Below the pieces are notes generated by a model that worked only from the letters and a program-made list of their open reading frames with translations, was not told the origin of the DNA and did no database searches. The translations under genes were made by a program, and so were the position numbers. A stretch of DNA of 64,000 nucleotides. It comes from CAVOJY01 sp963696405. Its GTDB lineage: Bacteria > Chloroflexota > Limnocylindria > Limnocylindrales > CSP1-4. The stretch is from positions 310,001 to 374,000 of the forward strand of contig CAVOJY010000003.1 in NCBI GenBank assembly GCA_963696405.1, given 5' to 3'. Positions 8,481-17,863 of this stretch are shown one piece after another. Numbering within the stretch: position 1 is the stretch's first letter; every line of letters begins with the position of its first letter.

Positions 8481-9275
8481 ATGTCCGACCTGCCCGAGCA
8501 CCTTCGCGCCGTCGTGGCCGAGATCGAGAGTGAGATCGGCGATCTGGGCGAGCCTGCGCCTGGTGCCCCGCCTGCCCCGGACCCGTCGGCCGTGTCGCCT
8601 GCTCCTGCGCCGGCCCGGCCTGCGCCGGCCCGGCCCGCGTCGCCCGTTCCTGCGCCGGTCCGCGACATCGAGGGCGGGGGAGGGCAGAGCGATGCGATCC
8701 TGGCCGCCAACCGGCGGGTGGAGGAGGCCGTGCGGCAGATCCTCGTCGAGGTCGGCGAGGACCCCGACCGTGCGGGCCTGGCGGGGACGCCGGAGCGCGT
8801 GCACCGCATGTACGCGGAACTGACGGCCGGCTACCACGTCGATCCCCAGCGGCTGATGAACGGCGCCCTCTTCCAGGCCGACTACCGCGAGATGGTCGTC
8901 GTCAAGAACATCCCCTTCTACAGCCTCTGCGAGCACCACCTCCTGCCGTTCTTCGGCGAGGCGGCTGTCGCGTACATCCCGAAGGGCCGGCTCATCGGGT
9001 TGTCGAAGATCCCGCGCATCGTCGAGATGTTCGCGCGCCGGCTCCAGGTCCAGGAGCGCATGACCCAGCAGATCGCCGACTTCCTGATGGAGCAGCTCCA
9101 GCCCATGGGCGTGGGCGTGGTGCTGGAGGCGACCCATCTCTGTTCCGTCATGCGAGGCGTTCGCAAGGAAGGGACGGTGATGACGACGAGCCACGTTCTC
9201 GGGCTCTTCCGGACGCGCGACCGCACGCGCGCGGAGTTCCTTGCCCACCTGGAGCGGAACGAGCGCTCCCGATGA
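8481..9275 (+). CDS. folE: GTP cyclohydrolase I with N-terminal extension
   Basis: GTP cyclohydrolase I opens GTP to 7,8-dihydroneopterin triphosphate, the first step of folate and pterin synthesis. Zinc ligands are visible in CEHHLLPF and in HLCSVMRG, and the substrate loop YIPKGRLIGLSK is intact. The catalytic domain starts near residue 72. Before it is an extension of about 65 residues made largely of Pro and Ala repeats (PAPARPAPARPA-like), which is not part of the family fold and is probably disordered. The stop overlaps the start of the B12-binding protein gene by four bases, suggesting one operon. Confidence 0.93.
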   Translation: MSDLPEHLRAVVAEIESEIGDLGEPAPGAPPAPDPSAVSPAPAPARPAPARPASPVPAPVRDIEGGGGQSDAILAANRRVEEAVRQILVEVGEDPDRAGLAGTPERVHRMYAELTAGYHVDPQRLMNGALFQADYREMVVVKNIPFYSLCEHHLLPFFGEAAVAYIPKGRLIGLSKIPRIVEMFARRLQVQERMTQQIADFLMEQLQPMGVGVVLEATHLCSVMRGVRKEGTVMTTSHVLGLFRTRDRTRAEFLAHLERNERSR

Positions 9276-9727
9276 TGACCGAGCAGCCCGCCCCCGCCAC
9301 GACCGCCCCTGAGGAAGAACAGGTGCCGGCCCGCCCCATCCGCATCCTCATCGCCAAGCCCGGCCTCGACGGTCATGATCGCGGCGCGAAGGTCCTCGCG
9401 CGTGGCCTGCGGGACGAAGGGTTCGAGGTCATCTACACGGGCCTGCGCCAGACCGCCCGGATGGTCACCGCCGCCGCGCTCCAGGAGGACGTGGACGTGG
9501 TCGGGTTGTCCATCCTCTCGGGTGCGCACATGACCCAGCTGCCGCGGATCTGCGATGCGCTGCGCGAGGCGGGCCTGGGCGATGTGCTGGTCCTGGCCGG
9601 CGGGATCATCCCCGAGGACGACGTCCCGGCTCTGCTTGCCGCCGGGGTTGGCCGCGTATTCGGCCCGGGCACGACGATCCGCGAGGTCGCCGAGTACGTC
9701 CGCTCGAACGCCCGCCGGCGGGGATGA
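9272..9727 (+). CDS. Cobalamin-binding subunit of a methylmalonyl-CoA mutase-type enzyme
   Basis: This 151-aa protein is a free-standing B12-binding domain. The DxHxxG motif that supplies the cobalt-coordinating histidine is D33-G-H35-D-R-G38. The later LSGAH and GGIIPEDD loops also match the small (C-terminal) subunit of methylmalonyl-CoA mutase and related acyl-CoA mutases. The catalytic large subunit is not in the window. The next gene, overlapping by four bases, is the mutase chaperone MeaB, which supports the assignment. Which acyl-CoA it serves cannot be read from this subunit alone. Confidence 0.88.
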   Translation: MMTEQPAPATTAPEEEQVPARPIRILIAKPGLDGHDRGAKVLARGLRDEGFEVIYTGLRQTARMVTAAALQEDVDVVGLSILSGAHMTQLPRICDALREAGLGDVLVLAGGIIPEDDVPALLAAGVGRVFGPGTTIREVAEYVRSNARRRG

Positions 9728-10671
9728 CCGAGCCTGCGACGGCGTGGGATCTTGCCGCCCGCGCGCGGACGGGCGACCGTAGAGCGCTGGCCCGCCTCCT
9801 CACCGAGATCGAGAACCGCACCGCGATCGCGGAAGCGGCTCTCCGGATCCTGTACCCACTCGCCGGACGTGCGCACCTCGTCGGCATCACCGGCCCGCCC
9901 GGGGCCGGCAAGAGCACGCTCATCTCGGCCCTGATCGGCGCCGTCCGCGCAACCGGGCGCCCGGTGGCGGTGCTGGCGGTGGATCCCTCGAGCCCGGTCA
10001 CCGGCGGGGCCATCCTCGGCGACCGCGTCCGGATGATGGACCACGCCGGCGACGGCGATGTCTTCATCCGCTCGATGGCATCGCGCGGTCACGCCGGTGG
10101 CCTGGCCACGGCCACGATCGCGGCCGCCGCCGTACTCGACGCCGCGGGCTTCCCGATCGTGTTCCTGGAAACGGTCGGGACCGGCCAGGCCGAGGTCGAG
10201 GTGGCGGCGGTCGCGGACACCACGCTGGTCGTCGAGGCTCCCGACATGGGGGACGACATCCAGGCGATCAAGGCCGGGCTCCTGGAAGTGGCCGACGTCG
10301 TCGTTGTCACGAAGGGCGACCGGCCGGGTGCGGACCGCACCGCCGGCCGTCTCCGGGCCATGCTCGGCACGGCGCCCGTACTCGTCACGGCTGCCACGAC
10401 TGGCGCGGGCATCCCGGAGCTCCTGGACGCCATCGACGAACGGGCGGCAGCCCGCGGCCTGAGTGGCCCGGGCATCGACGGCGCGCGGCTCGCCCGGGCC
10501 CGGGCGCAGCTCGAGGGGATCATCGCGGAGCGGCTCCAGGCACGGATCCTCTCCGCCGTCCGCACCGCCGAGACCGAGGCGCTGCTCCGCGCGATCGCGG
10601 CCCACGAGGTCGACCCGTACCAGGCGGCCGACCGGGTCATCGCCGTGCTCGACGGCGCGCCGCGGGTATGA
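9724..10671 (+). CDS. meaB: MeaB/ArgK-type G-protein chaperone
   Basis: MeaB is a GTPase that loads cobalamin into, and protects, methylmalonyl-CoA mutase. The P-loop GPPGAGKS (residues 58-65) follows the family's HLVGITG lead-in. The switch segment VDPSSPVTGGAILGDR(V)RM, the MASRGHAGGLA stretch and ETVGTGQAEVEV are all characteristic, as is the TKGD base-recognition motif. The GTG/ATG overlap with the upstream B12-binding subunit (ATGA) means the two are probably translated together. The 315-aa length is normal. Older annotations call this family ArgK or LAO/AO transport kinase, but the operon argues for the mutase role. Confidence 0.93.
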   Translation: MTEPATAWDLAARARTGDRRALARLLTEIENRTAIAEAALRILYPLAGRAHLVGITGPPGAGKSTLISALIGAVRATGRPVAVLAVDPSSPVTGGAILGDRVRMMDHAGDGDVFIRSMASRGHAGGLATATIAAAAVLDAAGFPIVFLETVGTGQAEVEVAAVADTTLVVEAPDMGDDIQAIKAGLLEVADVVVVTKGDRPGADRTAGRLRAMLGTAPVLVTAATTGAGIPELLDAIDERAAARGLSGPGIDGARLARARAQLEGIIAERLQARILSAVRTAETEALLRAIAAHEVDPYQAADRVIAVLDGAPRV

Positions 10672-10713
10672 TCCGGGCCTGATCCGGCTCTGTCACACGT
10701 GAGGGAGGGAGCC

Positions 10714-11574
10714 ATGGGAGGCGTGGCCATCGTCACCGACAACGCCGCCGACCTGTTGCCGGAGGAGATCGCGGCGGCGGGCATCGAGGTCGTTCCCCTG
10801 AGCGTCTCCTTCGGCGAGGAGTCCTTCCTGCCGGGCGTTGACCTCACGAACGAGCAGTTCTACGCTCGCCTGACGGCGCCGGGCGCCCCGTTCCCGAAGA
10901 CCGCGGCACCCAGCGCCGGCCTCATGCAGGCCGCGTTCGAGCGAGCCCTCGGTGGCGGCGCCGACGCGGTCGTCTGCATCGCCCTGAGCGGCGGGCTGTC
11001 GGCCACCCTGGAGAGCGCCCGGATGGCGCGCGCGGCACTCCCGGACCGCGAGATCCACATCGTCGATACGCGCTGGGCGAGCTACCCCGAGGGCGTCTTC
11101 GTCCAGCTCGCCGTCGAGCTGTCCGCACAGGGCCTGAGCGCCCGGGAAATCGCGGCGGAACTGGAGCGCCGGATCCTCGACATGAACGCCATGATCGTGG
11201 TCGACACGATCGAGTACCTGCGACGCGGCGGTCGGATCAGCGGCCCGAAGGCCGCGCTCGCGACCGCGCTGTCCGTGAAGCCGATCCTCACCGTGGAGCA
11301 CGGCGTCCTGGAGCAGGTGGACCGCGTGCGGACGAGGTCGAAGGCCCGGGCGCGCGCGATCGAGCTGCTGCGCGAGCGGATCGGCGACCGCGAGGTGGAA
11401 CGGGCCGCGGTGCTCCAGACGGTGACCCCGGACGCCGGCTCCTTCGCCGGCGAGGCCGCGCGAATACTTGGCCTCGACCCGGACCTGGTGCCGGTCCGCA
11501 CGGTGGGGCCGACCATCGGATCGCACCTGGGCCCCGGCATGGTGGCGGTACTGGCGCTCGCCCGCTCCGCCTGA
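10714..11574 (+). CDS. DegV-family fatty-acid-binding protein
   Basis: DegV proteins bind a fatty acid and, in Firmicutes, deliver it to fatty-acid kinase. The N-terminal IVTDNAADLLPE, the KTAAPSAG segment, SGGLSATLESA and the C-terminal TVGPTIGSHLGPG are all family signatures. I chose the ATG at 10714 because GAGGGAGG lies just upstream; the GTG at 10699 would precede that ribosome-binding site. The protein is 286 aa. No fatty-acid kinase gene is nearby. It stands alone, 42 bases after meaB. Confidence 0.9.
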   Translation: MGGVAIVTDNAADLLPEEIAAAGIEVVPLSVSFGEESFLPGVDLTNEQFYARLTAPGAPFPKTAAPSAGLMQAAFERALGGGADAVVCIALSGGLSATLESARMARAALPDREIHIVDTRWASYPEGVFVQLAVELSAQGLSAREIAAELERRILDMNAMIVVDTIEYLRRGGRISGPKAALATALSVKPILTVEHGVLEQVDRVRTRSKARARAIELLRERIGDREVERAAVLQTVTPDAGSFAGEAARILGLDPDLVPVRTVGPTIGSHLGPGMVAVLALARSA

Positions 11575-11808
11575 CGTCCGCCGCGCCACAGACCGGCCGG
11601 ACGGCCCCGGGCGGTCAACGTCGCAGGGTCCGGACCGTGCCTTCCGACCCGGATCCGGGCCCTTTCGCGGCCCGATGGCCCGGGCCTGCTGGCACTCGGC
11701 GACGCGAGGGCGCCCCCCTAGACTGGACTCGCCCTCACTGACGCGGGCCCGCCTCCGAGCGGGTGCCGCGCGACGTCCACTCACCATGCTCATGGGAGGC
11801 CCTCACTC

Positions 11809-13089
11809 ATGACGCCGCAGGCGGCCGGCCACGAGACGACCGGCACCATCATCAACCCCTGGCATGTCGCGCAGGAGCAGTTCGACCTGGCTGCGGATCG
11901 GCTCGACCTCGACCCAAGCATTCGGCGCGTGCTCCGGCGACCCCGGCGCGAGTTGACCGTGTCCGTCCCGGTCCGGATGGACGACGGATCGACCTACGTG
12001 TTCGAGGGGTACCGCGTCCACCACAACATCACCCGCGGCCCGGCCAAGGGCGGCATCCGGTACCACCCGGACGTCACGCTCGACGAGGTGCGCGCCCTCG
12101 CCATGTGGATGACGTGGAAGTGCGCCGTCGTCGGGATCCCCTTCGGCGGCGCCAAGGGCGGCGTGGTGGTGGATCCCGCGAAGATGTCTCGCCACGAAAT
12201 CGAGGGGCTGACCCGGCGGTTCACCACCGAGATCAGCGTCCTCATGGGCCCCGACAGCGACATCCCGGCTCCGGACGTCAACACCAATGCCCAGACCATG
12301 GCCTGGATCATGGACACGTACTCCATGCACGTGGGCCACACTGTCCCGGCCGTGGTCACCGGCAAGCCGGTCCACCTCGGCGGTTCGCTGGGCCGGCGCG
12401 AAGCGACCGGGCACGGCGTCACGTTCACGCTCCAGGCTGCGGCCGATGCCCTCGGCGAGAAGGTCGAGGGGATGCGCGCGGTCGTCCAGGGCTACGGCAA
12501 TGTCGGCTCGCACTTTGCCCTGACCGCGCAGCCCCTCGGCGTCCGGATCATCGCGGTCGGGGATGCCGGTGGGGCCGTCATGAACGATGCCGGCATCGAC
12601 GCCGTGCAGGCCGCGGCGTGGGTCCAGCGAACGGGAACCATCGCGGGCTTTCCGGGGACGCGGCCCATCGATCCCGGCGAGCTCCTCGAGCTGGAGTGCG
12701 ACGTCCTCGTGCCGGCGGCGCTCGAGAACGTCATCACCGGCGAGAATGCCGGCCGCATCCGGGCCCGCATCATTGCCGAGGGTGCCAACGGCCCCACGAC
12801 TCCCGAGGCGGACCGGATCCTCGAGGGGAAGGGGGTCTTCATGCTCCCCGACATCCTCGCGAACGCCGGCGGCGTCACTGTCAGCTACTTCGAGTGGGTC
12901 CAGGACCTCAACCGCGATTTCTGGGACCACGATGTCGTGGTGGAGAAGCTGCGCTCGATCATGTTCCGCTCCTTCGACGAGGTGTGGGCCATGAGCCAGC
13001 GCGAGAAGGTGGACATGCGGACGGCGGCCTACCTGCTGGCGGTCGCCCGGGTCGCCCAGGCCACCGAGGAGCGGGGGATCTACCCCTGA
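11809..13089 (+). CDS. gdhA: Glutamate dehydrogenase (Glu/Leu/Phe/Val family), first copy
   Basis: This enzyme interconverts glutamate and 2-oxoglutarate plus ammonium with NAD(P). The substrate lysines lie in GPAKGGIRYH and GGAKGGVVVDP, and MTWKCAVVGIP is present. The Rossmann segment GYGNVGSHFA marks the C-terminal nucleotide domain. The ATG at 11809 follows GGGAGG at a suitable distance. At 426 aa it has the usual length of the hexameric enzymes. A 200-base GC-rich region precedes it with a TAGACT-like -10 element near 11,719. A closely similar paralogue follows at 13,325. Cofactor preference is not determined here. Confidence 0.93.
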   Translation: MTPQAAGHETTGTIINPWHVAQEQFDLAADRLDLDPSIRRVLRRPRRELTVSVPVRMDDGSTYVFEGYRVHHNITRGPAKGGIRYHPDVTLDEVRALAMWMTWKCAVVGIPFGGAKGGVVVDPAKMSRHEIEGLTRRFTTEISVLMGPDSDIPAPDVNTNAQTMAWIMDTYSMHVGHTVPAVVTGKPVHLGGSLGRREATGHGVTFTLQAAADALGEKVEGMRAVVQGYGNVGSHFALTAQPLGVRIIAVGDAGGAVMNDAGIDAVQAAAWVQRTGTIAGFPGTRPIDPGELLELECDVLVPAALENVITGENAGRIRARIIAEGANGPTTPEADRILEGKGVFMLPDILANAGGVTVSYFEWVQDLNRDFWDHDVVVEKLRSIMFRSFDEVWAMSQREKVDMRTAAYLLAVARVAQATEERGIYP

Positions 13090-13324
13090 CACTCCTCGGG
13101 TCGCCCGGGCCCGCCTGACGCGACCGCAGGTCACCCGACGGAACGGCTCGACCCTCGGCGGAACCGCCTTTCCCGAGGGTAGGGCCACGGGCCGGATGTC
13201 CCGCTGTTTCGGGCTGTTCGATGCCGTCCGCCCCATGCCGGCGGGGGTATAGTCCCGGCGATGTGGCGCGCACGGCCGGGCGCCCTCGACGGCCGACCGC
13301 GCCCCGATCGGAGGAACACGTCCC

Positions 13325-14590
13325 ATGACCAGCGAGCAGGTCGGCGCGAAGATCAACGCCTGGGAAGTCGCCCAGCACCAGTTCGACCTGGCGGCCGACC
13401 TCCTGGGCCTGGAGCCGGGTATCCGGGAGGTGCTGCGGGAGTGCCGGCGGGAGTTCACCTGCCACTTCCCGGTGAAGATGGACGATGGCTCCGTCAAGGT
13501 GATCACCGGCCACCGCGTCCAGCACAACGTCGTCCGCGGCCCGGCCAAGGGCGGCATCCGCTACCACCAGGACGTCACCCTCGACGAGGTCAAGGCCCTC
13601 GCCATGTGGATGACCTGGAAGTGTGCGGTGGTGGGCATCCCCTACGGCGGCGGCAAGGGCGGCGTGGTGGTCGACCCCAAGAAGATGAGCCGCCGCGAGC
13701 TGGAGGCGATGACCCGCCGCTACACCACCGAGATCAGCGTCCTGATCGGGCCGGAGAGCGACATCCCCGCGCCGGACGTCAACACCAACTCGCAGACCAT
13801 GGCCTGGATCCTCGACACGTACTCCATGCACGTGGGGTACACCGTCCCGGCCGTGGTCACCGGCAAGCCGGTCAGCCTGGGCGGCTCGGAGGGCCGCAAC
13901 GAGGCCACCGCCCGCGGCTGCGTGTTCACCATCGTCGAGGCCGCCAAGGACCTCGGAATCGACCTCGCCCGGGCGAAGGTGGTGGTCCAGGGGTTCGGCA
14001 ACGCGGGCTCCATCGCCTCCCAGCTCATGACCCTCGAGGGCTCGAAGGTCGTCGCCGTGTCGGACTCCACGGGCGGCATCGTGAACGAGGCGGGGCTCGA
14101 CCCCGACCGCGTCATCGTCTGGAAGCAGGAGCACGGCACGGTCCAGGGCTTCCCCGGCGCCAGGGACATCACCAACGCCGAGGTGCTCGAGATCCCCTGC
14201 GACGTCCTCATCCCGGCGGCGCTGGAGAACCAGATCACCGCGGCGAACGTCGACCGCATCGACACGCGGATCGTGGCCGAGGCGGCCAACGGCCCGACCA
14301 CCCCGGAGGCCGACCGCCGCCTGCACGAGCGCGGCATCTTCATGATCCCCGACATCCTGGCCAACGCCGGCGGCGTCACGGTCAGCTACTTCGAGTGGGT
14401 CCAGGACCTCAACCGGGACCACTGGAGCGAGCAGATCGTGAACGCCAAGCTCCGGGAGATCATGACCAAGTCGTTCGCCGAGACCCTCGCCATGGCGAAG
14501 AAGCGATCGGTCGACATGCGCACGGCCGCCTACCTCCTGGCGGTGGATCGCGTCGCCAACGCCACGGCCCTCCGCGGTCTCTATCCCTGA
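13325..14590 (+). CDS. gdhA2: Glutamate dehydrogenase, second copy
   Basis: The second of two tandem glutamate dehydrogenase genes, 421 aa, with the same motifs as the first: GPAKGGIRYH, GGGKGGVVVDP, GFGNAGSIAS and NAGGVTVSYFEWVQDLN. The two proteins are alike along their whole length but differ most at the N-terminus and in the nucleotide-binding domain, so they may differ in cofactor or in regulation. GGAGG lies 11 bases before the ATG. A TATAGT element near 13,250 and a nested hairpin near 13,150-13,185 in the gap suggest that it has its own promoter. Confidence 0.92.
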   Translation: MTSEQVGAKINAWEVAQHQFDLAADLLGLEPGIREVLRECRREFTCHFPVKMDDGSVKVITGHRVQHNVVRGPAKGGIRYHQDVTLDEVKALAMWMTWKCAVVGIPYGGGKGGVVVDPKKMSRRELEAMTRRYTTEISVLIGPESDIPAPDVNTNSQTMAWILDTYSMHVGYTVPAVVTGKPVSLGGSEGRNEATARGCVFTIVEAAKDLGIDLARAKVVVQGFGNAGSIASQLMTLEGSKVVAVSDSTGGIVNEAGLDPDRVIVWKQEHGTVQGFPGARDITNAEVLEIPCDVLIPAALENQITAANVDRIDTRIVAEAANGPTTPEADRRLHERGIFMIPDILANAGGVTVSYFEWVQDLNRDHWSEQIVNAKLREIMTKSFAETLAMAKKRSVDMRTAAYLLAVDRVANATALRGLYP

Positions 14591-14741
14591 TCTCGTGGGC
14601 GCTCGACGCCCACCCACAACGCACGCAGGCAGTCCCATCGGCCGCCGCCCGCTTCCGCCGGCGGCGGCCTCACATTTGCCGGGCCTCATCGACGTCCCTC
14701 TGTTCCGCTGACCCGGTCGCGGCCGCGGCATACTAGGTTCC

Positions 14742-16364
14742 GTGAAGATGCCGGTTTCCGCCGCGGGACGCGCGGGGCTTGCCTCACTCGCCGGGGTCGC
14801 CTGTCTCGGGGGCACAACCGCGCTGATCGCCGCTCTCGAGAGCGTCGTCGGGGTTCCGAATGCCTCTGCGGCGTACCTCCTGGCCGTCGTCATCATGGCG
14901 GTGGCCTTCGGGACGTGGGCGGCCATCTGCACCTCCGTCGCCGCGCTGCTCCTCTACGACTTCTTCTTCGTCCTGCCGTTCTACACGTTCACCATCAGCG
15001 ACCCGGCCGAATGGCTGAACCTCCTCGTGCTCCTCGGTGTGGGAATTGTCGTCGGGCAGCTGGCCGCGCTCCAGCGCAACCGCGCCGAGGCGGCCCTCGC
15101 TCGGGAACAGGAATCGCGGGCGCTGTTCGAGGTCTCGCGGGCCCTTGCGACCGGCGATCAGCCTCAGTCGACCCTCCCGGCTGTTGCAGGGTCGCTGCTG
15201 GCGCCGTCAGGCATGGACCGGCTGTGGATCGGTCTCGGGTCCACCCCGGTGCAGGAGATGATCGCGGGCGAAGCCGGCGAAGGTCGCCGCGGAGCGATGC
15301 CGGCAATTCGCATGGTGCTGGCCGGAACACCCGGCTCGACTCCGGCGGGCGGGTGGGTCCGGATCCATGTGCCGGGTCTTGAGCCGTCCGCGCGAGGGTC
15401 GGGCCAGACGGCCTACCAGGTTCCGATTCGGAGCGGCGAGCGCGCCCTCGGTTCGATCTGGGCGACGCGGACCCGCGGCAGGCGGGTTCCATCGCCTGAA
15501 CAGACCCGCCTCCTCCAGGGCGCCGCCGACCAGATCGCACAGACGCTCGTGCGGGAACAGCTCGGTCGGGAGGCGACGAGTGCCGAAGTCGCCCGGCGGA
15601 GCGAGGCTGCGAAGAGCGCGCTGCTCGACTCAGTCTCGCATGATCTGCGCACGCCGCTGGCTTCGATCCGGGCGGCGGCCGGCAGCCTCATGGACCCGGC
15701 CGTCCGCTGGGAGCCCGACGAGCAGCGGTCAACCGCGGCCGCCATCGACCGCGAGGCGGAGCGCCTGAACCAGCTCGTCACGAACCTGCTGGACATGAGC
15801 CGCATCGAGGCGGGTGCCCTCAAGGCCGTACGGCAGGTGGTGGCGCTCGACGACGTGGTCGGCGAGGCGCTCGCCCGGCAGGAGGGGGTCCTGGCCGATC
15901 GGCGGCTCACAATCGAAGTCACCGACCGGCTGCCGCTCGTGGAGGTTGATCCCCTGTTCATGGATCAGATCCTCGCGAACATCCTGCAGAACGCGGCGCG
16001 CTACACGCCGACGACGGCACGCATCTCGATCCGGGGCGAGGCGCTGTCCGAGGAGCGGTTCGTACGCCTCACCGTCGAGGACGAGGGTCCGGGCGTGCCG
16101 GACGACGCCCTGCCGCACCTGTTCGACAAGTTCTACCGGGTGCCCCGGCCCCGGGAGGGTTCGCGGCGAGGCACCGGCATGGGGCTGGCGGTGGTCAAGG
16201 GCCTGGCCGAGGCGATGGGCGCTCGCGTCAGGGCGCGCCGCCGGGAACCGGGCGGGCTCGCGATCGACCTCGACCTGCCAGTGGCCGACCGGCCGCGGCA
16301 GATCGACGACAGCGTCGGGGACTCTCCGGCGGCCGAGCCACCCCTGCCGTCGGTGTTCTCCTGA
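14742..16364 (+). CDS. kdpD: Sensor histidine kinase, KdpD C-terminal half
   Basis: The protein has four membrane-spanning stretches in the first ~110 residues (DUF4118 type, with the YDFFFVLPFYTFTISDP signature of KdpD), then a GAF-like segment, then a HisKA domain whose phosphoacceptor is the His of SHDLRTPL near residue 300. An HATPase domain with NILQNAARYTP, DEGPGVPDD and GTGMGLAVVKG boxes follows. This is the C-terminal half of KdpD. The N-terminal Kdp sensor and Usp domains are missing and lie as a separate gene at 22,583. The GTG at 14742 is chosen because no good ATG precedes the first helix. The stop overlaps the response-regulator start (TGATG). Confidence 0.9.
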   Translation: MKMPVSAAGRAGLASLAGVACLGGTTALIAALESVVGVPNASAAYLLAVVIMAVAFGTWAAICTSVAALLLYDFFFVLPFYTFTISDPAEWLNLLVLLGVGIVVGQLAALQRNRAEAALAREQESRALFEVSRALATGDQPQSTLPAVAGSLLAPSGMDRLWIGLGSTPVQEMIAGEAGEGRRGAMPAIRMVLAGTPGSTPAGGWVRIHVPGLEPSARGSGQTAYQVPIRSGERALGSIWATRTRGRRVPSPEQTRLLQGAADQIAQTLVREQLGREATSAEVARRSEAAKSALLDSVSHDLRTPLASIRAAAGSLMDPAVRWEPDEQRSTAAAIDREAERLNQLVTNLLDMSRIEAGALKAVRQVVALDDVVGEALARQEGVLADRRLTIEVTDRLPLVEVDPLFMDQILANILQNAARYTPTTARISIRGEALSEERFVRLTVEDEGPGVPDDALPHLFDKFYRVPRPREGSRRGTGMGLAVVKGLAEAMGARVRARRREPGGLAIDLDLPVADRPRQIDDSVGDSPAAEPPLPSVFS

Positions 16365-17095
16365 TGGCGCCATCCCCGGTGGGGTCCGCTGTGGACGAGG
16401 CCGGTCCGCTCATCCTGGTGGTCGAGGACGACGAGGAGACGCGCCGCGGCGTCGTCCGGAGCCTCAAGGCGCACGGGTACGGGGTCGTGGAAGCCGCGGA
16501 CGCGGCCGAGGCGCTGCGTCGCTGGGACGCGCGGCGGCCGGACCTGCTCATCGTGGACCTCGGCCTGCCGGACGTGGACGGGCTCGTCGTCGTGCGGCGC
16601 GTGCGGCGTGATGCCACCACGCCGATCCTCATCCTGTCCGCCAGGGACAGGGAACGCGACAAGGTCGAGGCTCTCGAGATTGGCGCCGACGACTACGTCT
16701 CGAAGCCGTTCGGCATGGCGGAGCTCCACGCGCGGATCCGCGCCGTCCTGCGGAGAGCAGCCGGACCCACCACTGATCAGCAGGGGCGGATCACGGCCGG
16801 CCAGCTGGTCATGGACCTGGCCCGGCACACCGTGCGCGTCGCAGACCGGCCGGTGTCCCTCACGCCGCGCGAGTACGAGCTGCTCAAGGTGCTGCTCGCC
16901 CACGCCGGCCGGATCGTCACCCACGCCCACCTGCTCCGATCCGTCTGGGGTACGCAGTACGCGGACGAGGGTCACTACGTTCATGTCTACATCAGCCAGC
17001 TGCGCCGCAAGCTCGCGGAGGCCGACCCAGACGGAGCGCTGCGCACCCTGATCGTGAGCGAGCCGGGCATCGGGTACCGGGTGGAGGCTCCCTGA
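16364..17095 (+). CDS. kdpE: OmpR-family response regulator, KdpE-like
   Basis: A receiver domain with the acidic pocket VEDDEE, the phosphoacceptor Asp in VDLGLPD near residue 64 and the SKPF lysine is followed by an OmpR-type winged helix with LTPREYELLKVLLAH and VHVYISQLRRKL. It overlaps the histidine-kinase gene, so the two form a classical two-component pair. Position in a kdp locus makes KdpE the likely identity. It would activate kdpFABC when potassium is scarce. The N-terminal ~15 residues are an extra polar leader; an internal start cannot be excluded. Confidence 0.9.
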   Translation: MAPSPVGSAVDEAGPLILVVEDDEETRRGVVRSLKAHGYGVVEAADAAEALRRWDARRPDLLIVDLGLPDVDGLVVVRRVRRDATTPILILSARDRERDKVEALEIGADDYVSKPFGMAELHARIRAVLRRAAGPTTDQQGRITAGQLVMDLARHTVRVADRPVSLTPREYELLKVLLAHAGRIVTHAHLLRSVWGTQYADEGHYVHVYISQLRRKLAEADPDGALRTLIVSEPGIGYRVEAP

Positions 17096-17177
17096 CTCCG
17101 TGACCTTGACCGCTTCTTGAGCCCTCCGGGCCGCCGGGCGCGCCCGTTCTCTTGGTCACGCGGACTACGTTGGTCTC

Positions 17178-17444
17178 ATGAGCGCCAGGGTATCGAGCGG
17201 TGGCGGCCACGTCGAGAACCAGCTTGCCGGCGAGTACCGACAGGTCGCCACCGCGGTTGCGCTCGTTGCGCGCCAGCCCGGCACCCGCGTGGTCGTAGCC
17301 GGGCTGCGCTTCGGGGAGCAGCTGCTGACGGCGTGCGCGTTGCTGGCGGCGGACAGCGAGGTCCTTCTCGAGCCCCTTTGGTGGCCGGATGACGCGGGCT
17401 GCGACCTGCTCGTGCGCTCGGCCGATCGGAGCCCGGGCGCATGA
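17178..17444 (+). CDS. Hypothetical protein in kdp locus, 88 aa
   Basis: A small soluble protein without recognised motifs. It begins with an ATG at 17178, and its stop overlaps the start of the following receiver gene (ATGA), so the two are co-translated. The middle is hydrophobic and probably alpha/beta (VATAVALVARQPGTRVVVAGL). It resembles no Kdp subunit I know. Its placement between kdpE and a second receiver suggests a locus-specific regulatory role, but that is inference. Confidence 0.55.
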   Translation: MSARVSSGGGHVENQLAGEYRQVATAVALVARQPGTRVVVAGLRFGEQLLTACALLAADSEVLLEPLWWPDDAGCDLLVRSADRSPGA

Positions 17445-17863
17445 ACAAGGAACAGTCGCCGATCCTCCTGGTCGAGGACGACGAACCGCTCGTGGTCATC
17501 CTCGGCCGACACCTCCGTGCGCGGGGCTACGGAGTCACGGCAGTCGAGTCGGCCGAGGACGCGCTTGCGCAGCTGGACAGCGGATTGCGACCGCTCCTCG
17601 TGCTCCTTGATATCAACCTGCCCGGCGAGACCGGGTGGACGCTTGCGCGCAGCGAGAGCCTCCGCCGCGCGGGTTCCCCGCCTGTCGTGGTGGTCAGTGC
17701 GACCCAAATCAGTCCCGAGCGCCTGCACGAGTACGGGATCGCCGGCTACCTTCCCAAGCCGTTCGCCCTCGACACGCTCATGGCGACCGTCGAGCGGCTC
17801 AGCGGCGGAGCAGTGACCCCTGCCGCCGGGTCCGCGGGCGAAGGGGGGATCGATGCTCTTTGA
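17441..17863 (+). CDS. Single-domain response regulator
   Basis: A stand-alone CheY-like receiver of 140 aa. The acidic pair lies in LVEDDEP, the phosphoacceptor in LLDINLPGETG near residue 56, a Ser/Thr switch in VVSAT and the lysine in YLPKPF. There is no output domain; the tail after residue 120 is Gly/Ala-rich. It lies between kdpE and kdpF, and its end overlaps a 30-aa membrane ORF. A second receiver in a kdp locus is not part of the standard system and may compete for, or relay, phosphate from the histidine kinase. That role is inference. Confidence 0.85.
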   Translation: MNKEQSPILLVEDDEPLVVILGRHLRARGYGVTAVESAEDALAQLDSGLRPLLVLLDINLPGETGWTLARSESLRRAGSPPVVVVSATQISPERLHEYGIAGYLPKPFALDTLMATVERLSGGAVTPAAGSAGEGGIDAL

